Of a stretch of DNA of 20,573 nt, positions 13,338 to 20,573 are shown one piece after another (position 1 is the stretch's first letter; every line of letters starts with the position of its first letter). The notes beneath the pieces are model-generated. The model did no database searches, had not been told where the DNA came from, and was given only the letters and a program-made list of their open reading frames with translations. The stretch is from an uncultured Collinsella sp. Its GTDB lineage: Bacteria; Actinomycetota; Coriobacteriia; Coriobacteriales; Coriobacteriaceae. The stretch spans positions 1 through 20,573 of the forward strand of contig CATVQO010000008.1 of assembly GCA_958346165.1 (NCBI GenBank), given 5' to 3'. The translations under genes were made by a program, and so were the position numbers.

Positions 13338-15809
13338 CTACTGCGATGCAATCTGCGCAAGACGAGCGCTTGCGACTGCCGCCTGACCGTAGGCGATGCA
13401 GCCGTCGTTAACGGGCACGGTTTGGGGAATCAAGACAGTGAGACCCATGCTTTTGAGCTCGCGGGTGAGGAGCTGGAGCAAAAGGCGGTTCATGAACACG
13501 CCGCCCGAGAGCGCGACGGTATCGATGCCTTCGCGCGCGCAGATTTCGCGTGCGATTCGTGCCGAAGAGCGCGCGATGGCGATATGGAAGTCGAGCGCGA
13601 GCCTGTAGGTCGCAGTGCCGGCCCTGATTCCCTCCAAAAGCGCCTCAATAAGCGATCTGGAGTTTAGAACATGGCAGGCGTCCGGACGGGATGATTCGGT
13701 TACGGAAAAGCCGGCTATATTGCCGGCGGGGCAGGCACTTTCACTGCTGAGCGCGCGCCAGGCGGCGGCTTCGAGTTCTATGGCGGGTTCGCCCTCGTAG
13801 GTTGCCTTGTCGCAGATGCCCAGAATTGCTGCCGCGGCATCAAAGAGACGCCCCATGCTGCTGGTACGCGGGCTGTTGATGCCGCGCTCGATCATGGTGG
13901 CTGTCACGCTGCGCGTTTGTTCGTCGAGGCTGTCCAAAAGCCGAGCGGCACCTGGGTGCTCGAGCAGGCCGAGCTCACTGAGCAGGGCGAAGGCGTTGCG
14001 GCGGGCGTCGCGCACGGAGGCCGCCCCACCGGGGAGCGCCCAGGTGCGCAAATGCGCGGCGCGCTCAAAGCCGCCAAGGCTGGCAACAAGAAACTCGCCG
14101 CCCCAAATGGTCCCATCGGTGCCGGCGCCGGTGCCGTCAAAGGCGATGCCAAGGACGCGCGCGTCGGTTGTAAGCTGGCCCGCGGCGATGGCCTCGGCCA
14201 TTACGCTCGCGATATGCGCATGATGGTGCTGCACCTCGACGAGCGGCAGATTGCATTTTTGTGCCTGCTCGCGCGCCCACTGGTCCGATAGATAGCTGGG
14301 GTGTACATCGCAGGCCAAGGCGGCGGGCGCCAAGTCAAAGAGATCTTCCAAGCGCGTGCGCGCGGCGTTCCAGGCATCGAAGGTCCCGCCGTTTTCAACA
14401 TCGCCGATATGCTGCGACACAAAACAGGTTGCCTCGCCGTTCGTCCCTTCACGCGTAAGCGCAATCGTGGCCTTTTGTTGTGGCCCGCAGGCGAGCACGC
14501 AGGACGGAGCGCCGTCGAGCGCCGGCAACGGCAGCGGCTGGGGTGCATATCCGCGAGCGCGGCGCACGGGCATAACGGCGCCGTCGACCACGCGTACTAC
14601 AGAGTCGTCGTAGCGCGAGAGGATCGCGCGGTCGTTACCGAGCAACGCGTCGGCGATGCCGGCGGCAACGAGGTGTTCCCAGGCAAGATCGTCATCGGTC
14701 TCGATGGGTTCTTCGCTCAGGTTTCCGCTGGTCATGACGAGCGCGTGCATACCGCAGACTTCTGCCGCGGCAAGCAACAGATGCTGAAGCGGGGTATAGG
14801 GGGGCATGACGCCGAGCTCGGGCAGGTCGTGCGTGACGGACGGCGCGAGCGCGAGGGCGTCGGGAGAATCGCCGTCGTTCCCGCAAACAGCACGCCGGCG
14901 CAGCAACACGATGGGGCGAATGCTGCCGGCCAGCAAGCCGCGCTCAACATCGCTGACATGGCATAGGCGTTCAACGTCAGCAAGGTCGCGCACCATGACG
15001 GCAAGTGGTTTGTTGCTGCGGCGTTTGCGACGGCGCAACTCGGCCACCGCCTGCTCGTTGGCAGCGTCACAGGCTAGATGGAATCCGCCCAGGCCCTTGA
15101 TGGCGACGATGCCGCCGCTGGCCAGCAGCTCAGCGCAGCGCTCGATGATAGCGTCGCTGGCCTCGCGTGTGGTGCCGGCGGCCGGTGTCGCGGGCGAATT
15201 CCCGCACGCATCGCCGTTCACAGCCTCGCGCCACGTAATATGCGGTCCGCAATCAAAGCAGGCATCGGGCTGCGCGTGAAAGCGACGGTCGAGTGGATCG
15301 GCATACTCTGCGGCGCAGGCGGGGCACATGGGGAAACGGTCCATCGAGGTAGCCGCTCGGTCATAAGGCAGCGATCGGATGATGGTAAAGCGCGGCCCGC
15401 AGTTGGTGCAGTTGATAAAGGGGTAGTGGTAGCGTCGGTCGGCGGGATCGAACAACTCGCACAGGCAATCGTCGCAGGTGGCGATATCGGGCGAGACGAG
15501 CGTCGTGTGCGCGGTCTGGTCCTGCGACGCCACAATGTGAAAGCCCTGCTCATCGGCAGTGCTCCAGCCGCCAGGCTCCAAATCCGCAATATCGACTCGC
15601 TCAACGCGAGCCGCCGCGGGCGCATGCTCAGAAAGTGCAGCGACAAATCCGTCAACCGCCTCGGCACAAGCGTGCGCCTCGATATGCACGCCGTCGCCCG
15701 CGTTGAGCACCCATCCGCAAATGCCATGCGCCATGGCCTCGCGATACACAAACGGTCGCATGCCAACGCCCTGCACAATGCCCGTTACATGGATATGCGC
15801 ATGCCGCAT
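13338..15809 (-). CDS. hypF: Carbamoyltransferase HypF
   Basis: HypF makes carbamoyl-adenylate from carbamoyl phosphate and ATP and passes the carbamoyl group to HypE. Its four parts are visible in order: an acylphosphatase domain (VTGIVQGVGMRPFVYR, about 8-90), a double zinc-finger region with CDDC/CTNC and CPAC/CFDC pairs (about 105-190), a YrdC-like domain (IVAIKGLGGFHLACDA, then NKPLAVMVRD, about 215-390), and a Kae1-like domain (about 410-823) with VQHHHAHIASVMAE metal ligands and ALSGGVFMNRLL near the end. The product is 823 residues, slightly longer than the usual 750-780. I chose the ATG at 15809 because AAGGAGGG precedes it and the acylphosphatase domain starts at once. It lies 29 bp after nikR. 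Confidence 0.95.
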   Translation of the reverse strand: MRHAHIHVTGIVQGVGMRPFVYREAMAHGICGWVLNAGDGVHIEAHACAEAVDGFVAALSEHAPAAARVERVDIADLEPGGWSTADEQGFHIVASQDQTAHTTLVSPDIATCDDCLCELFDPADRRYHYPFINCTNCGPRFTIIRSLPYDRAATSMDRFPMCPACAAEYADPLDRRFHAQPDACFDCGPHITWREAVNGDACGNSPATPAAGTTREASDAIIERCAELLASGGIVAIKGLGGFHLACDAANEQAVAELRRRKRRSNKPLAVMVRDLADVERLCHVSDVERGLLAGSIRPIVLLRRRAVCGNDGDSPDALALAPSVTHDLPELGVMPPYTPLQHLLLAAAEVCGMHALVMTSGNLSEEPIETDDDLAWEHLVAAGIADALLGNDRAILSRYDDSVVRVVDGAVMPVRRARGYAPQPLPLPALDGAPSCVLACGPQQKATIALTREGTNGEATCFVSQHIGDVENGGTFDAWNAARTRLEDLFDLAPAALACDVHPSYLSDQWAREQAQKCNLPLVEVQHHHAHIASVMAEAIAAGQLTTDARVLGIAFDGTGAGTDGTIWGGEFLVASLGGFERAAHLRTWALPGGAASVRDARRNAFALLSELGLLEHPGAARLLDSLDEQTRSVTATMIERGINSPRTSSMGRLFDAAAAILGICDKATYEGEPAIELEAAAWRALSSESACPAGNIAGFSVTESSRPDACHVLNSRSLIEALLEGIRAGTATYRLALDFHIAIARSSARIAREICAREGIDTVALSGGVFMNRLLLQLLTRELKSMGLTVLIPQTVPVNDGCIAYGQAAVASARLAQIASQ

Positions 15810-15838
15810 GCGACCCTCCTTCGTTGAAATGTGTGCTG

Positions 15839-16351
15839 TTACAGCCCCAGGCTCTGCTTGGTGGCGGCGCACGTGAGCTCTCCGTGCTTAACGCCGCGCA
15901 GGCCCAGCAGGCGGTCGGCTAGTTCGTAGACGCGCTCGCCGCGACCCTTGAGCGCCAGAATCTCCAAGCAGTTGTGGTGATCCAGATGCACGTGCATGGT
16001 CGATACGATCTCGTCGGTGTAGTCGTGCTGCACCTCGTCCAGGCGGCGTGTCAGGTCGCCGGTATGGTGGTCGTAGATCATGGTGAGCGACCCGATAACA
16101 TGCTCATCGGGCATGCGCATCTGCTCCTTGGCGATCGAGGCGCGTATCAGGTCGCGCACGGCCTCGGAGCGGTTGGCCACGTCGCCGCGGCGCGCGATCT
16201 GCTCGTCAAAGCGGCGCAGCAGGTCGTCGGGCGCGGTGACCGAAAAGCGGACCAGCTCGGAGCCGGAGCCACTACAGTGGCAGCTCGCATCACCGTCCGC
16301 CCCGTGCGGATGCTCGTGCTCGTATCCGCTGCCATGCTCGTGTCCGGCCAC
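15839..16351 (-). CDS. nikR: Nickel-responsive regulator NikR with His/Cys-rich N-terminus
   Basis: NikR is a nickel-dependent ribbon-helix-helix repressor. The 170-residue protein has a ribbon-helix-helix at about 32-75 (SELVRFSVTAPDDLLRRFDE, then NRSEAVRDLIRASI) and a C-terminal ACT-like nickel domain with MHVHLDHHNCLEILALKG, which keeps the His-X-His and Cys ligands. It is odd in carrying a 31-residue N-terminal extension with six His and two Cys (H4, H6, H12, H14, H16, C24, H25, C26), absent from the E. coli type (133 aa). The start is GTG at 16351, one base after the stop of the 82-aa gene (TAAAGTG), so translation is probably coupled. Its place before hypF suggests nickel control of hydrogenase maturation. 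Confidence 0.93.
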   Translation of the reverse strand: MAGHEHGSGYEHEHPHGADGDASCHCSGSGSELVRFSVTAPDDLLRRFDEQIARRGDVANRSEAVRDLIRASIAKEQMRMPDEHVIGSLTMIYDHHTGDLTRRLDEVQHDYTDEIVSTMHVHLDHHNCLEILALKGRGERVYELADRLLGLRGVKHGELTCAATKQSLGL

Positions 16352-16352
16352 T

Positions 16353-16601
16353 TTACACCAGCTTCACGGATCCGACGGAGTTGTGGTCGGCCTCGATGGC
16401 CTCTTCGTAGCCCTCGAGTGCGTCGTGGGCCTCGTGCAGCGCGGCCATGGCTGCCTCGAGCTTGGCGCCGATGCGCTCCATGTCAAAATTCTCGGTCGCA
16501 TGCAGCAGCTGATGGCTCCACTCATGAGCGAGCTCGATGGTGTCGTCGACCTGTTTGACGCTCATGGCAAGCTGACTCATGTTCATTCCAACATCATGCA
16601 T
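16353..16601 (-). CDS. Small helical protein of unknown function, first gene of the nikR-hyp cluster
   Basis: I do not recognise this 82-residue protein. It is predicted mainly helical and acidic, with no Cys, several His (HEWSHQLLH, ALHEAHDAL, DH) and no membrane segment. It begins MHD, which faintly recalls the nickel-binding MHE start of HypA, but it lacks the HypA zinc CxxC pairs, so it is not HypA. Its ATG follows a strong AAGGAG 7 bases away. It is one base from nikR, so the pair is almost certainly cotranscribed, and a role in nickel or hydrogenase handling is possible by context only. Confidence 0.8.
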   Translation of the reverse strand: MHDVGMNMSQLAMSVKQVDDTIELAHEWSHQLLHATENFDMERIGAKLEAAMAALHEAHDALEGYEEAIEADHNSVGSVKLV

Positions 16602-16672
16602 GGGAAATCTCCTTTTGTATGGGGCAGTTCAGTGGTTCAGATTTTACTACGCCCGCTCTGCGCGCAGCTGCA

Positions 16673-16711
16673 TAAGAAAACGGGTACGAGTCTGTGCGAC
16701 CCGCACCCGTT
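16673..16711 (-). terminator. Rho-independent terminator downstream of trxA
   Basis: On the minus strand a 14-bp stem (16711-16698 with 16692-16679, two wobble pairs) with a 5-nt GCACA loop is followed by TTCTTAT. It separates trxA from the 82-aa/nikR/hyp cluster, whose promoter must lie in 16602-16672. A TAAAAT near 16640 is a candidate -10 with no clear -35. Confidence 0.8.
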
Positions 16712-16822
16712 CACTGGGGGCTGTTTGTGATTACCATACTATCCGTGGTTGCACTCGGTGCATCCAGAAGTCCGGCGAGCGGTGCAAAAGCGCTCATAGA
16801 CGGCGGGTAAGTAACAAGCGTA

Positions 16823-17143
16823 TTACAGATGCTTCTCCAGCAGCGCCTGCAGCCTCGCCTTGGGCAGAGCGCCAACCGAGCGGTCAATCTCCTCGCCGTT
16901 CTTAAACACAATCAGCGTGGGGATGCTCATAACGCCAAACTTCATGGCCAGGTCCTGATTGTCGTCGACGTTGCATTTGGCGACGGCAAGCTTGCCGGCC
17001 AGCTCGTCGGCCACTTCGTCAACGATGGGCGAGAGCGAACGGCAGGGACCGCACCACGGTGCCCAAAAATCAACCAGCACGGGAAGGCTGCCGTTAACGA
17101 CGGAATCGAAGTTCTCGGGGGTAATCTGCTTAATGTCAGCCAT
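16823..17143 (-). CDS. trxA: Thioredoxin
   Basis: A small cytoplasmic disulfide reductase recycled by thioredoxin reductase. The 106-residue protein is the normal size and has the active site FWAPWCGPCRSLSP (C31, C34), the buried Asp in VLVDFW, the cis-proline in MSIPTLIVFKNGEE, and a C-terminal amphipathic helix. I chose the ATG at 17143 because GGAGG lies 5 bases upstream. Further upstream in-frame sequence (to 17227) adds no domain. The gene is single, with its own terminator, and is divergent from the UDG-like gene at 17280. Confidence 0.95.
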   Translation of the reverse strand: MADIKQITPENFDSVVNGSLPVLVDFWAPWCGPCRSLSPIVDEVADELAGKLAVAKCNVDDNQDLAMKFGVMSIPTLIVFKNGEEIDRSVGALPKARLQALLEKHL

Positions 17144-17245
17144 GGTGACCTCCATAGTGCGACGCGGCTCGGCCGCGTAAAACTCAGTACGACCGTGCTT
17201 ATACCCAACGGCCCGCAATGCAACCACTCGCGGTCGGCTCTTTTA

Positions 17246-17251
17246 TATAAT
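17246..17251 (+). promoter_or_regulatory. -10 element upstream of the UDG-like gene
   Basis: TATAAT lies 28 bases before the ATG at 17280, at a plausible distance. No matching -35 hexamer is seen 16-18 bp upstream, so this may be an activator-dependent or weak promoter. Confidence 0.35.
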
Positions 17252-17279
17252 GGTGGGCACGTAAACGATTGGAGAGCGC

Positions 17280-17855
17280 ATGTCCACGTCACAAAGCCAG
17301 AAAAAAGAAGCCATCGCCCAGGCGACCGAGCAGGAGCTCGCATCGCTCGCGGGTCGCGGCGTGCGTATCGCAGGAAACGCGTGCTCGCCGATTGTGCTGG
17401 TAAAAGGTGATTTAGACGATGCCGAGCGTGCGGGCGGCGAGCTGGCTGCCGGTCCGGACGGTGCCGCGCTGCGCAAGGCGCTCGGTGCCATCGGCTACGC
17501 GCCAGAGGATTTTTGCGTGCTGGCAAGTGTTGCCGGCGCGGGCGATGGTGCGGTCGCGACGGGCGAGGGCCTGCCGTGCGAGCTGTTCCGCGAGGCGCTC
17601 GAGGCTTTGGACCCCGAGGCGGTCTTGCTGTTGGACGATCGCGCGGCCGATACCATGCGCGAGACCTATGCCGACATGCTCGTGGCAATTGACGACTTCG
17701 ATACCGCTATGCTCAAGCCTGGCTTAGTCGCCCATGTACAGGGTCGTCGCGTGCTCGCGCTCGACGGCTTTGAGGCGGCACTCACTGACAAAGCCGCCAA
17801 GCAGCGCATGTGGGCATACATCAAACAGCTGACCCCGGCAGCCGCGCCGCTGTAG
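17280..17855 (+). CDS. Degenerate uracil-DNA-glycosylase-like protein
   Basis: The 191-residue protein resembles family 4/5 uracil-DNA glycosylases in layout but lacks the catalytic motifs. Residues 37-72 (SPIVLVKGDLDDAERAGGEL then LRKALGAIGY) align by eye with the family segment ILVVGEAPG...G...LDKALAAIGL, with VKGDLDD in place of GEAPG. Residues 99-122 (ELFREALEALDPEAVLLLDD) match the helix-strand before the family's central ALG motif. Near the end, RRVLALDGFEAALTDKAAKQ then MWAYIKQL follows the pattern of the HPS motif and final helix, but without the His and Pro. I infer a UDG fold that has lost its usual activity. The ATG follows a GGAGAG site, and there is no operon partner. Confidence 0.75.
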   Translation: MSTSQSQKKEAIAQATEQELASLAGRGVRIAGNACSPIVLVKGDLDDAERAGGELAAGPDGAALRKALGAIGYAPEDFCVLASVAGAGDGAVATGEGLPCELFREALEALDPEAVLLLDDRAADTMRETYADMLVAIDDFDTAMLKPGLVAHVQGRRVLALDGFEAALTDKAAKQRMWAYIKQLTPAAAPL

Positions 17856-17872
17856 CGGTCCGGCGCCGACAA

Positions 17873-17902
17873 GGCAGCCCCAGCGGGTCGAACGCGGCTG
17901 CC
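17873..17902. terminator. Hairpin between convergent genes
   Basis: GGCAGCC (17873-17879) pairs perfectly with GGCTGCC (17896-17902) between the convergent UDG-like gene and sensor kinase gene. No T tract follows on either strand, so termination here is only a possibility. Confidence 0.35.
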
Positions 17903-17916
17903 GGCCTGTCGCGTCC

Positions 17917-19194
17917 CTACATCACGGCGCGCAGTTCAAACCGGTCGCCGTTGATGCGGAACTGGCAGTTGCCGTTCATGCGTTCGACGGCAAGCTTAAT
18001 GCTCTTGGTTCCAAAGCCGTGTCCGGTGTGCCCGGCTACGGGCATGCCGTCGACCATGCGCGGCGGGCGCCCAAACGTGTTGGAGACCAAAAGGAGCAGT
18101 TGCCCGTCCTCGCAACGCAGGTCCAGATCGACAAATCGCTTGCCCTGGGGAGCGGCGCTTGCGGCGACGATGGCGTTGTCCAGGGCGTTTGAGAGCACGC
18201 TAAACAGATCGACGTCGGCTACATGGACGCTCTCGGGCACGGCAGCGCGCAAATCGGCGGTGATGCCGTTTCGGTTGATATCGGAGCTAAATGACGAAAG
18301 CACGATATTGACCGTGTCGTTGGCGCAGTAGCGGCGCACGGCGGTGCGGTCGTTCGTCTCGCAGAGCTCGTCGATGCGCTCGAGTGCCTCGTCGATGCGG
18401 CCCTCCTCGATCAAAGCCGCAAGGCCGCGCAGGAAGTGCCGCATGTCATGGCGGAGGACCGAAAGCTCACGTCCAGATTGGCGCCAGGCCTCGAGTTCCT
18501 TGATGGCCGCGCTGTCGCGGGTCGCAAGCATCCAGCGCTCGCGCTCGGCGGTTTCCTTTGCCTCGTATTCGCGCAGATACACAGCAAGAAACATAAGGTA
18601 GAACGCGCAAAGCGCAAACGCCAAAAACTCAACCGTCACCACGGAGCCCGAGTGGAAGAGCGTGGTGTAGACGTTGGTGGCGTAGTCAAAGATGTAATAG
18701 ACGAGCGGCAGGATGAGTAGAATCTCGAGCTCGGTGGGGCTTTTAACCGCCAGGCGCGGGCCGATGTCGCTGGCCCAATGCAGCAGGATTGCAAAGACGA
18801 CGGCCGTGGTGATAATGCGTGCCACGTAGTACGCGATTTGCGAGTCGGTGGCGGCGAGCGCGGCGATGCCCATCCAGTTGCTGAACTGGCAGCTCAGATA
18901 AGCACTGGTGACGCCCAGCATAACGAGCAGCGGGCTCAGGCGATAGCGCGCGCACAGATAGATGACGAGCGGCAGATGCACGACGAGTGGATATACCTGA
19001 CGGGCGAAAAGCTCGCCGCCGACGGCATTGGCGAGGCCGAATGCGCATCCGGTTACGGCGCCGACCATCACCAGCTCAAGCGCATGACGCCGGTTGATCT
19101 CGATACCGCAGAGCGCCGCCGAGGCAAAAACGCCAAAAAGCAGGGTCGTTGCGTGGTGAATTGCCCAAAGCATCATCTCGGCCGTGGGGAGCAT
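17917..19194 (-). CDS. AgrC-like sensor histidine kinase (GHKL type)
   Basis: The 425-residue membrane kinase would sense an extracellular signal and phosphorylate the regulator encoded just upstream. Six or seven membrane segments occupy residues about 8-206. A helical region then leads to the H-box with phospho-acceptor H249 (LSVLRHDMRHFLRG). The GHKL ATPase has an N-box at FSVLSNALDNAIVAAS (N336, N340) and a G-box GHTGHGFGTKSIK (about 388-400). The layout matches AgrC, ComD and related quorum or peptide-sensing kinases. The ATG overlaps the regulator stop as TAATG, with GGAGG just upstream, so translation is coupled. No agrB/agrD-type pheromone gene is in the window, so the signal is unknown. 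Confidence 0.9.
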   Translation of the reverse strand: MLPTAEMMLWAIHHATTLLFGVFASAALCGIEINRRHALELVMVGAVTGCAFGLANAVGGELFARQVYPLVVHLPLVIYLCARYRLSPLLVMLGVTSAYLSCQFSNWMGIAALAATDSQIAYYVARIITTAVVFAILLHWASDIGPRLAVKSPTELEILLILPLVYYIFDYATNVYTTLFHSGSVVTVEFLAFALCAFYLMFLAVYLREYEAKETAERERWMLATRDSAAIKELEAWRQSGRELSVLRHDMRHFLRGLAALIEEGRIDEALERIDELCETNDRTAVRRYCANDTVNIVLSSFSSDINRNGITADLRAAVPESVHVADVDLFSVLSNALDNAIVAASAAPQGKRFVDLDLRCEDGQLLLLVSNTFGRPPRMVDGMPVAGHTGHGFGTKSIKLAVERMNGNCQFRINGDRFELRAVM

Positions 19195-19916
19195 TAGCGC
19201 CTCCCGCCCTCGAAACGCACCGCAAAGTAGGCATCCTGGAAACCCTGCTTGCAGCTGCGCGCCAGCGGGATGCAAGCGCCCGAGCGCATGACGATATCCG
19301 TGCGGTTGAAGTGGTCGATATTGCGCAGGTTGACCTGGTAGCTACGGTGACATTTAAAGAAGCTTGCGTTTTTGGCCAGCTGGTCCTCGATGTTGCGGAA
19401 CGGCTCGAGCGCCTCGATGTCGCGCCCGTCGCGCAGGTGGAAGACCACGTGCTTGTTGCGGGCCTCGGCATATTCGATATCGGACAGGCGCAGGGCATGG
19501 TAGCCAAAGGACGTTTTGGGCACGAGCTCATCGGTCACGGCGGGTCGCATGCTCGAAAGCTCGTCGAGCAGTTGCGCCAGGCGTTCGTACGTTACGGGCT
19601 TGAGCAGGTAGTCGAAGGCGCGGACCTCATAGGACTCCAGCGCGAACTCGGGCGATGAGGTGAGGAACACCAGGCGCACGGCGGTGTCGGATTGGCGCAG
19701 CTCCCGCGCGGTATCCATGCCGTTGACGAGCGGCATGATCATGTCGAGCAGAATGATGTCGGCACGCGATGCGGCATGGCGGGCCAGCAGGTCCTCGCAG
19801 CGCGTGACGAGCGCAACGTCGACTGCCGTGCCCGTCTCGGTCGACCAGCGGTCGATCATCCGGTGCAGTCTATCTAGAAAAGCGACATCATCGTCGCAGG
19901 CAATAATCTTGAGCAT
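19194..19916 (-). CDS. LytTR-family response regulator (AgrA-like)
   Basis: The 240-residue protein pairs a receiver domain (1-120) with a LytTR DNA-binding domain (about 137-235). The acidic pocket is D8-D10, the phosphorylated aspartate is D58 (IILLDMIMP), with T86 and K106 (FDYLLKPVTYERL) completing the switch residues. The LytTR part contains the segments NKHVVFHLRDG, FFKCHRSYQVNLRNID and CIPLARSCKQGF. The ATG at 19916 follows AAGGGGG at a slightly wide spacing. An in-frame extension to 20003 has no domain. LytTR proteins usually bind paired direct repeats, and two such repeats lie at 19952-19986 upstream, so it probably controls its own operon. Confidence 0.92.
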   Translation of the reverse strand: MLKIIACDDDVAFLDRLHRMIDRWSTETGTAVDVALVTRCEDLLARHAASRADIILLDMIMPLVNGMDTARELRQSDTAVRLVFLTSSPEFALESYEVRAFDYLLKPVTYERLAQLLDELSSMRPAVTDELVPKTSFGYHALRLSDIEYAEARNKHVVFHLRDGRDIEALEPFRNIEDQLAKNASFFKCHRSYQVNLRNIDHFNRTDIVMRSGACIPLARSCKQGFQDAYFAVRFEGGRR

Positions 19917-19951
19917 TCTAAGCCCCCTTAGTAGTTCGATTTTGCCACATT

Positions 19952-19986
19952 GGGTGCGGACCGCTTGTGGGGGTGCGGACCGTTTG
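19952..19986 (-). promoter_or_regulatory. Direct repeats upstream of the two-component operon
   Basis: GGGTGCGGACCGCTTG (19952-19967) and GGGTGCGGACCGTTTG (19971-19986) agree in 15 of 16 bases with a 19-bp period. They lie 36-70 bases upstream of the response regulator start, at a plausible activator position, and suit binding by the LytTR domain. Confidence 0.6.
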
Positions 19987-20125
19987 CGCCCCACGGCGTG
20001 CAACTCGCGCCAAGCGGTATTGCGGTGGCGAAAGATGCCTCCTGCGCCATCGAGAGCTCAGCTATCCTCAGCTTGCCAGTTCGAATATGGACCTGCCACA
20101 TGATTGAATCTTTATTTCAACTTTA

Positions 20126-20169
20126 CACCTAGGTTTACAGCTGTCTTGTCAGCTGTAAACCTAGGTGTC
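20126..20169 (+). promoter_or_regulatory. Perfect inverted repeat operator upstream of nadA
   Basis: Perfect 19-bp arms (20126-20144 and 20151-20169) enclose TCTTGT. Each arm is itself nearly palindromic around CCTAGG (ACACCTAGGTTTACA), so the region could hold two dimer sites. The place before nadA suggests an NAD- or niacin-responsive repressor such as NiaR or NrtR. Which one cannot be told by eye. Confidence 0.75.
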
Positions 20170-20175
20170 ATACTA
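20147..20175 (+). promoter_or_regulatory. Promoter of nadA
   Basis: TTGTCA (20147-20152) and CATACT (20170-20175) are exactly 17 bp apart. The -35 begins in the loop of the inverted repeat, and the rest of the right arm fills the spacer, so a bound repressor would block polymerase. Confidence 0.6.
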
Positions 20176-20209
20176 AAGCCCCAAGATTCGCCAAAAGAGA
20201 GGGGCCTTG

Positions 20210-20573
20210 ATGGCACAGAGCGCGAACATGGATGCGTCGGAGCTTGCACGCGATATCGCGGCCGGCCTGGCATCGGCAACGACGGCAACGGAGCGTGCGG
20301 CACTGGTGCCCGCAGAGCTCGTCGAGGCCATTCAGCAACTAAAAACCCAACGTGACGCGGTGATCCTGGCGCACTATTACGTGGCGCCCGAGGTGCAGGC
20401 CGTTGCCGATTACGTCGGCGACAGCTTCTACCTGGCCAAGCTCGCCAAGAGCCTGCCGCAGCAGACCATCGTGTTGTGCGGCGTGGAGTTTATGGGCGAG
20501 AGCGCCAAGCTGCTCAACCCCACCAAGACCGTGCTGCTGCCCGAGCCGGGCGCGGACTGTCCCATGGCGCACA
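20210..20573 (+). CDS. nadA: Quinolinate synthase NadA, N-terminal part (runs off the window)
   Basis: NadA condenses iminoaspartate with dihydroxyacetone phosphate to quinolinate in de novo NAD synthesis, using a [4Fe-4S] cluster. Only the first 121 residues are present. They include VILAHYYVAPEVQAVADYVG then DSFYLAKLAK (51-80), a substrate-binding region, and VLCGVEFMGESAKLLNP (88-104), whose C90 is the expected first cluster ligand, followed by ADCPMA. The ATG at 20210 follows AGAGGGG. The first 30 residues are a poorly conserved extension. The gene is probably the first of a nadA-nadB-nadC operon continuing to the right, under the inverted-repeat operator. Confidence 0.93.
   Translation, partial: MAQSANMDASELARDIAAGLASATTATERAALVPAELVEAIQQLKTQRDAVILAHYYVAPEVQAVADYVGDSFYLAKLAKSLPQQTIVLCGVEFMGESAKLLNPTKTVLLPEPGADCPMAH

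Overview
The window looks like a chromosomal segment of a high-GC anaerobic actinomycete of class Coriobacteriia, most like Collinsella. This is inferred from codon use, from the membrane-anchored LuxR regulator type, and from the mix of NiFe-hydrogenase maturation genes, PTS proteins and many intergenic hairpin repeats. No 16S rRNA or species marker is present, so the genus is an inference.

Left third (1-6010): a repeat-bearing intergenic stretch, then a membrane-spanning LuxR-type regulator (+). Convergent to it is an MgtA-type Mg2+ P-type ATPase (-), whose long leader carries an untracked 23-codon upstream ORF and a palindrome overlapping its promoter. Diverging from mgtA is pyrE (+). Middle (6010-9970): an accessory zone with duplicated terminator modules, GGGGAC-loop hairpins, and a class II Fic AMPylase with a C-terminal winged helix (-). 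The fic gene is bracketed by two direct copies of a roughly 70-bp hairpin and preceded by five copies of a 10-bp operator-like motif. Then come a glucose-family PTS EIIA (+) and a lipoprotein gene whose signal peptide is split by an apparent 1-nt frameshift in a C run (+).

Right half (9970-20573): a HAD phosphatase and a minus-strand cluster transcribed as 82-aa protein, nikR, hypF, hypC, hypD, hypE. This is most of the NiFe-hydrogenase maturation pathway (HypF/HypE make the thiocyanate donor, HypC/HypD assemble Fe(CN)2CO) together with a nickel-responsive regulator that has an unusual His/Cys-rich N-terminus. hypA, hypB and the hydrogenase itself are not in the window. Next are trxA (-), a degenerate uracil-DNA-glycosylase-like protein (+), an AgrA/AgrC-like two-component pair (-), and the start of nadA (+), which sits behind a perfect 19-bp inverted repeat overlapping its promoter.

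The strongest candidates for something undescribed are the Fic cassette with its operator array and flanking hairpins, the leader ORF of mgtA, and the intergenic hairpin families that keep their loops while changing both arms of the stem.
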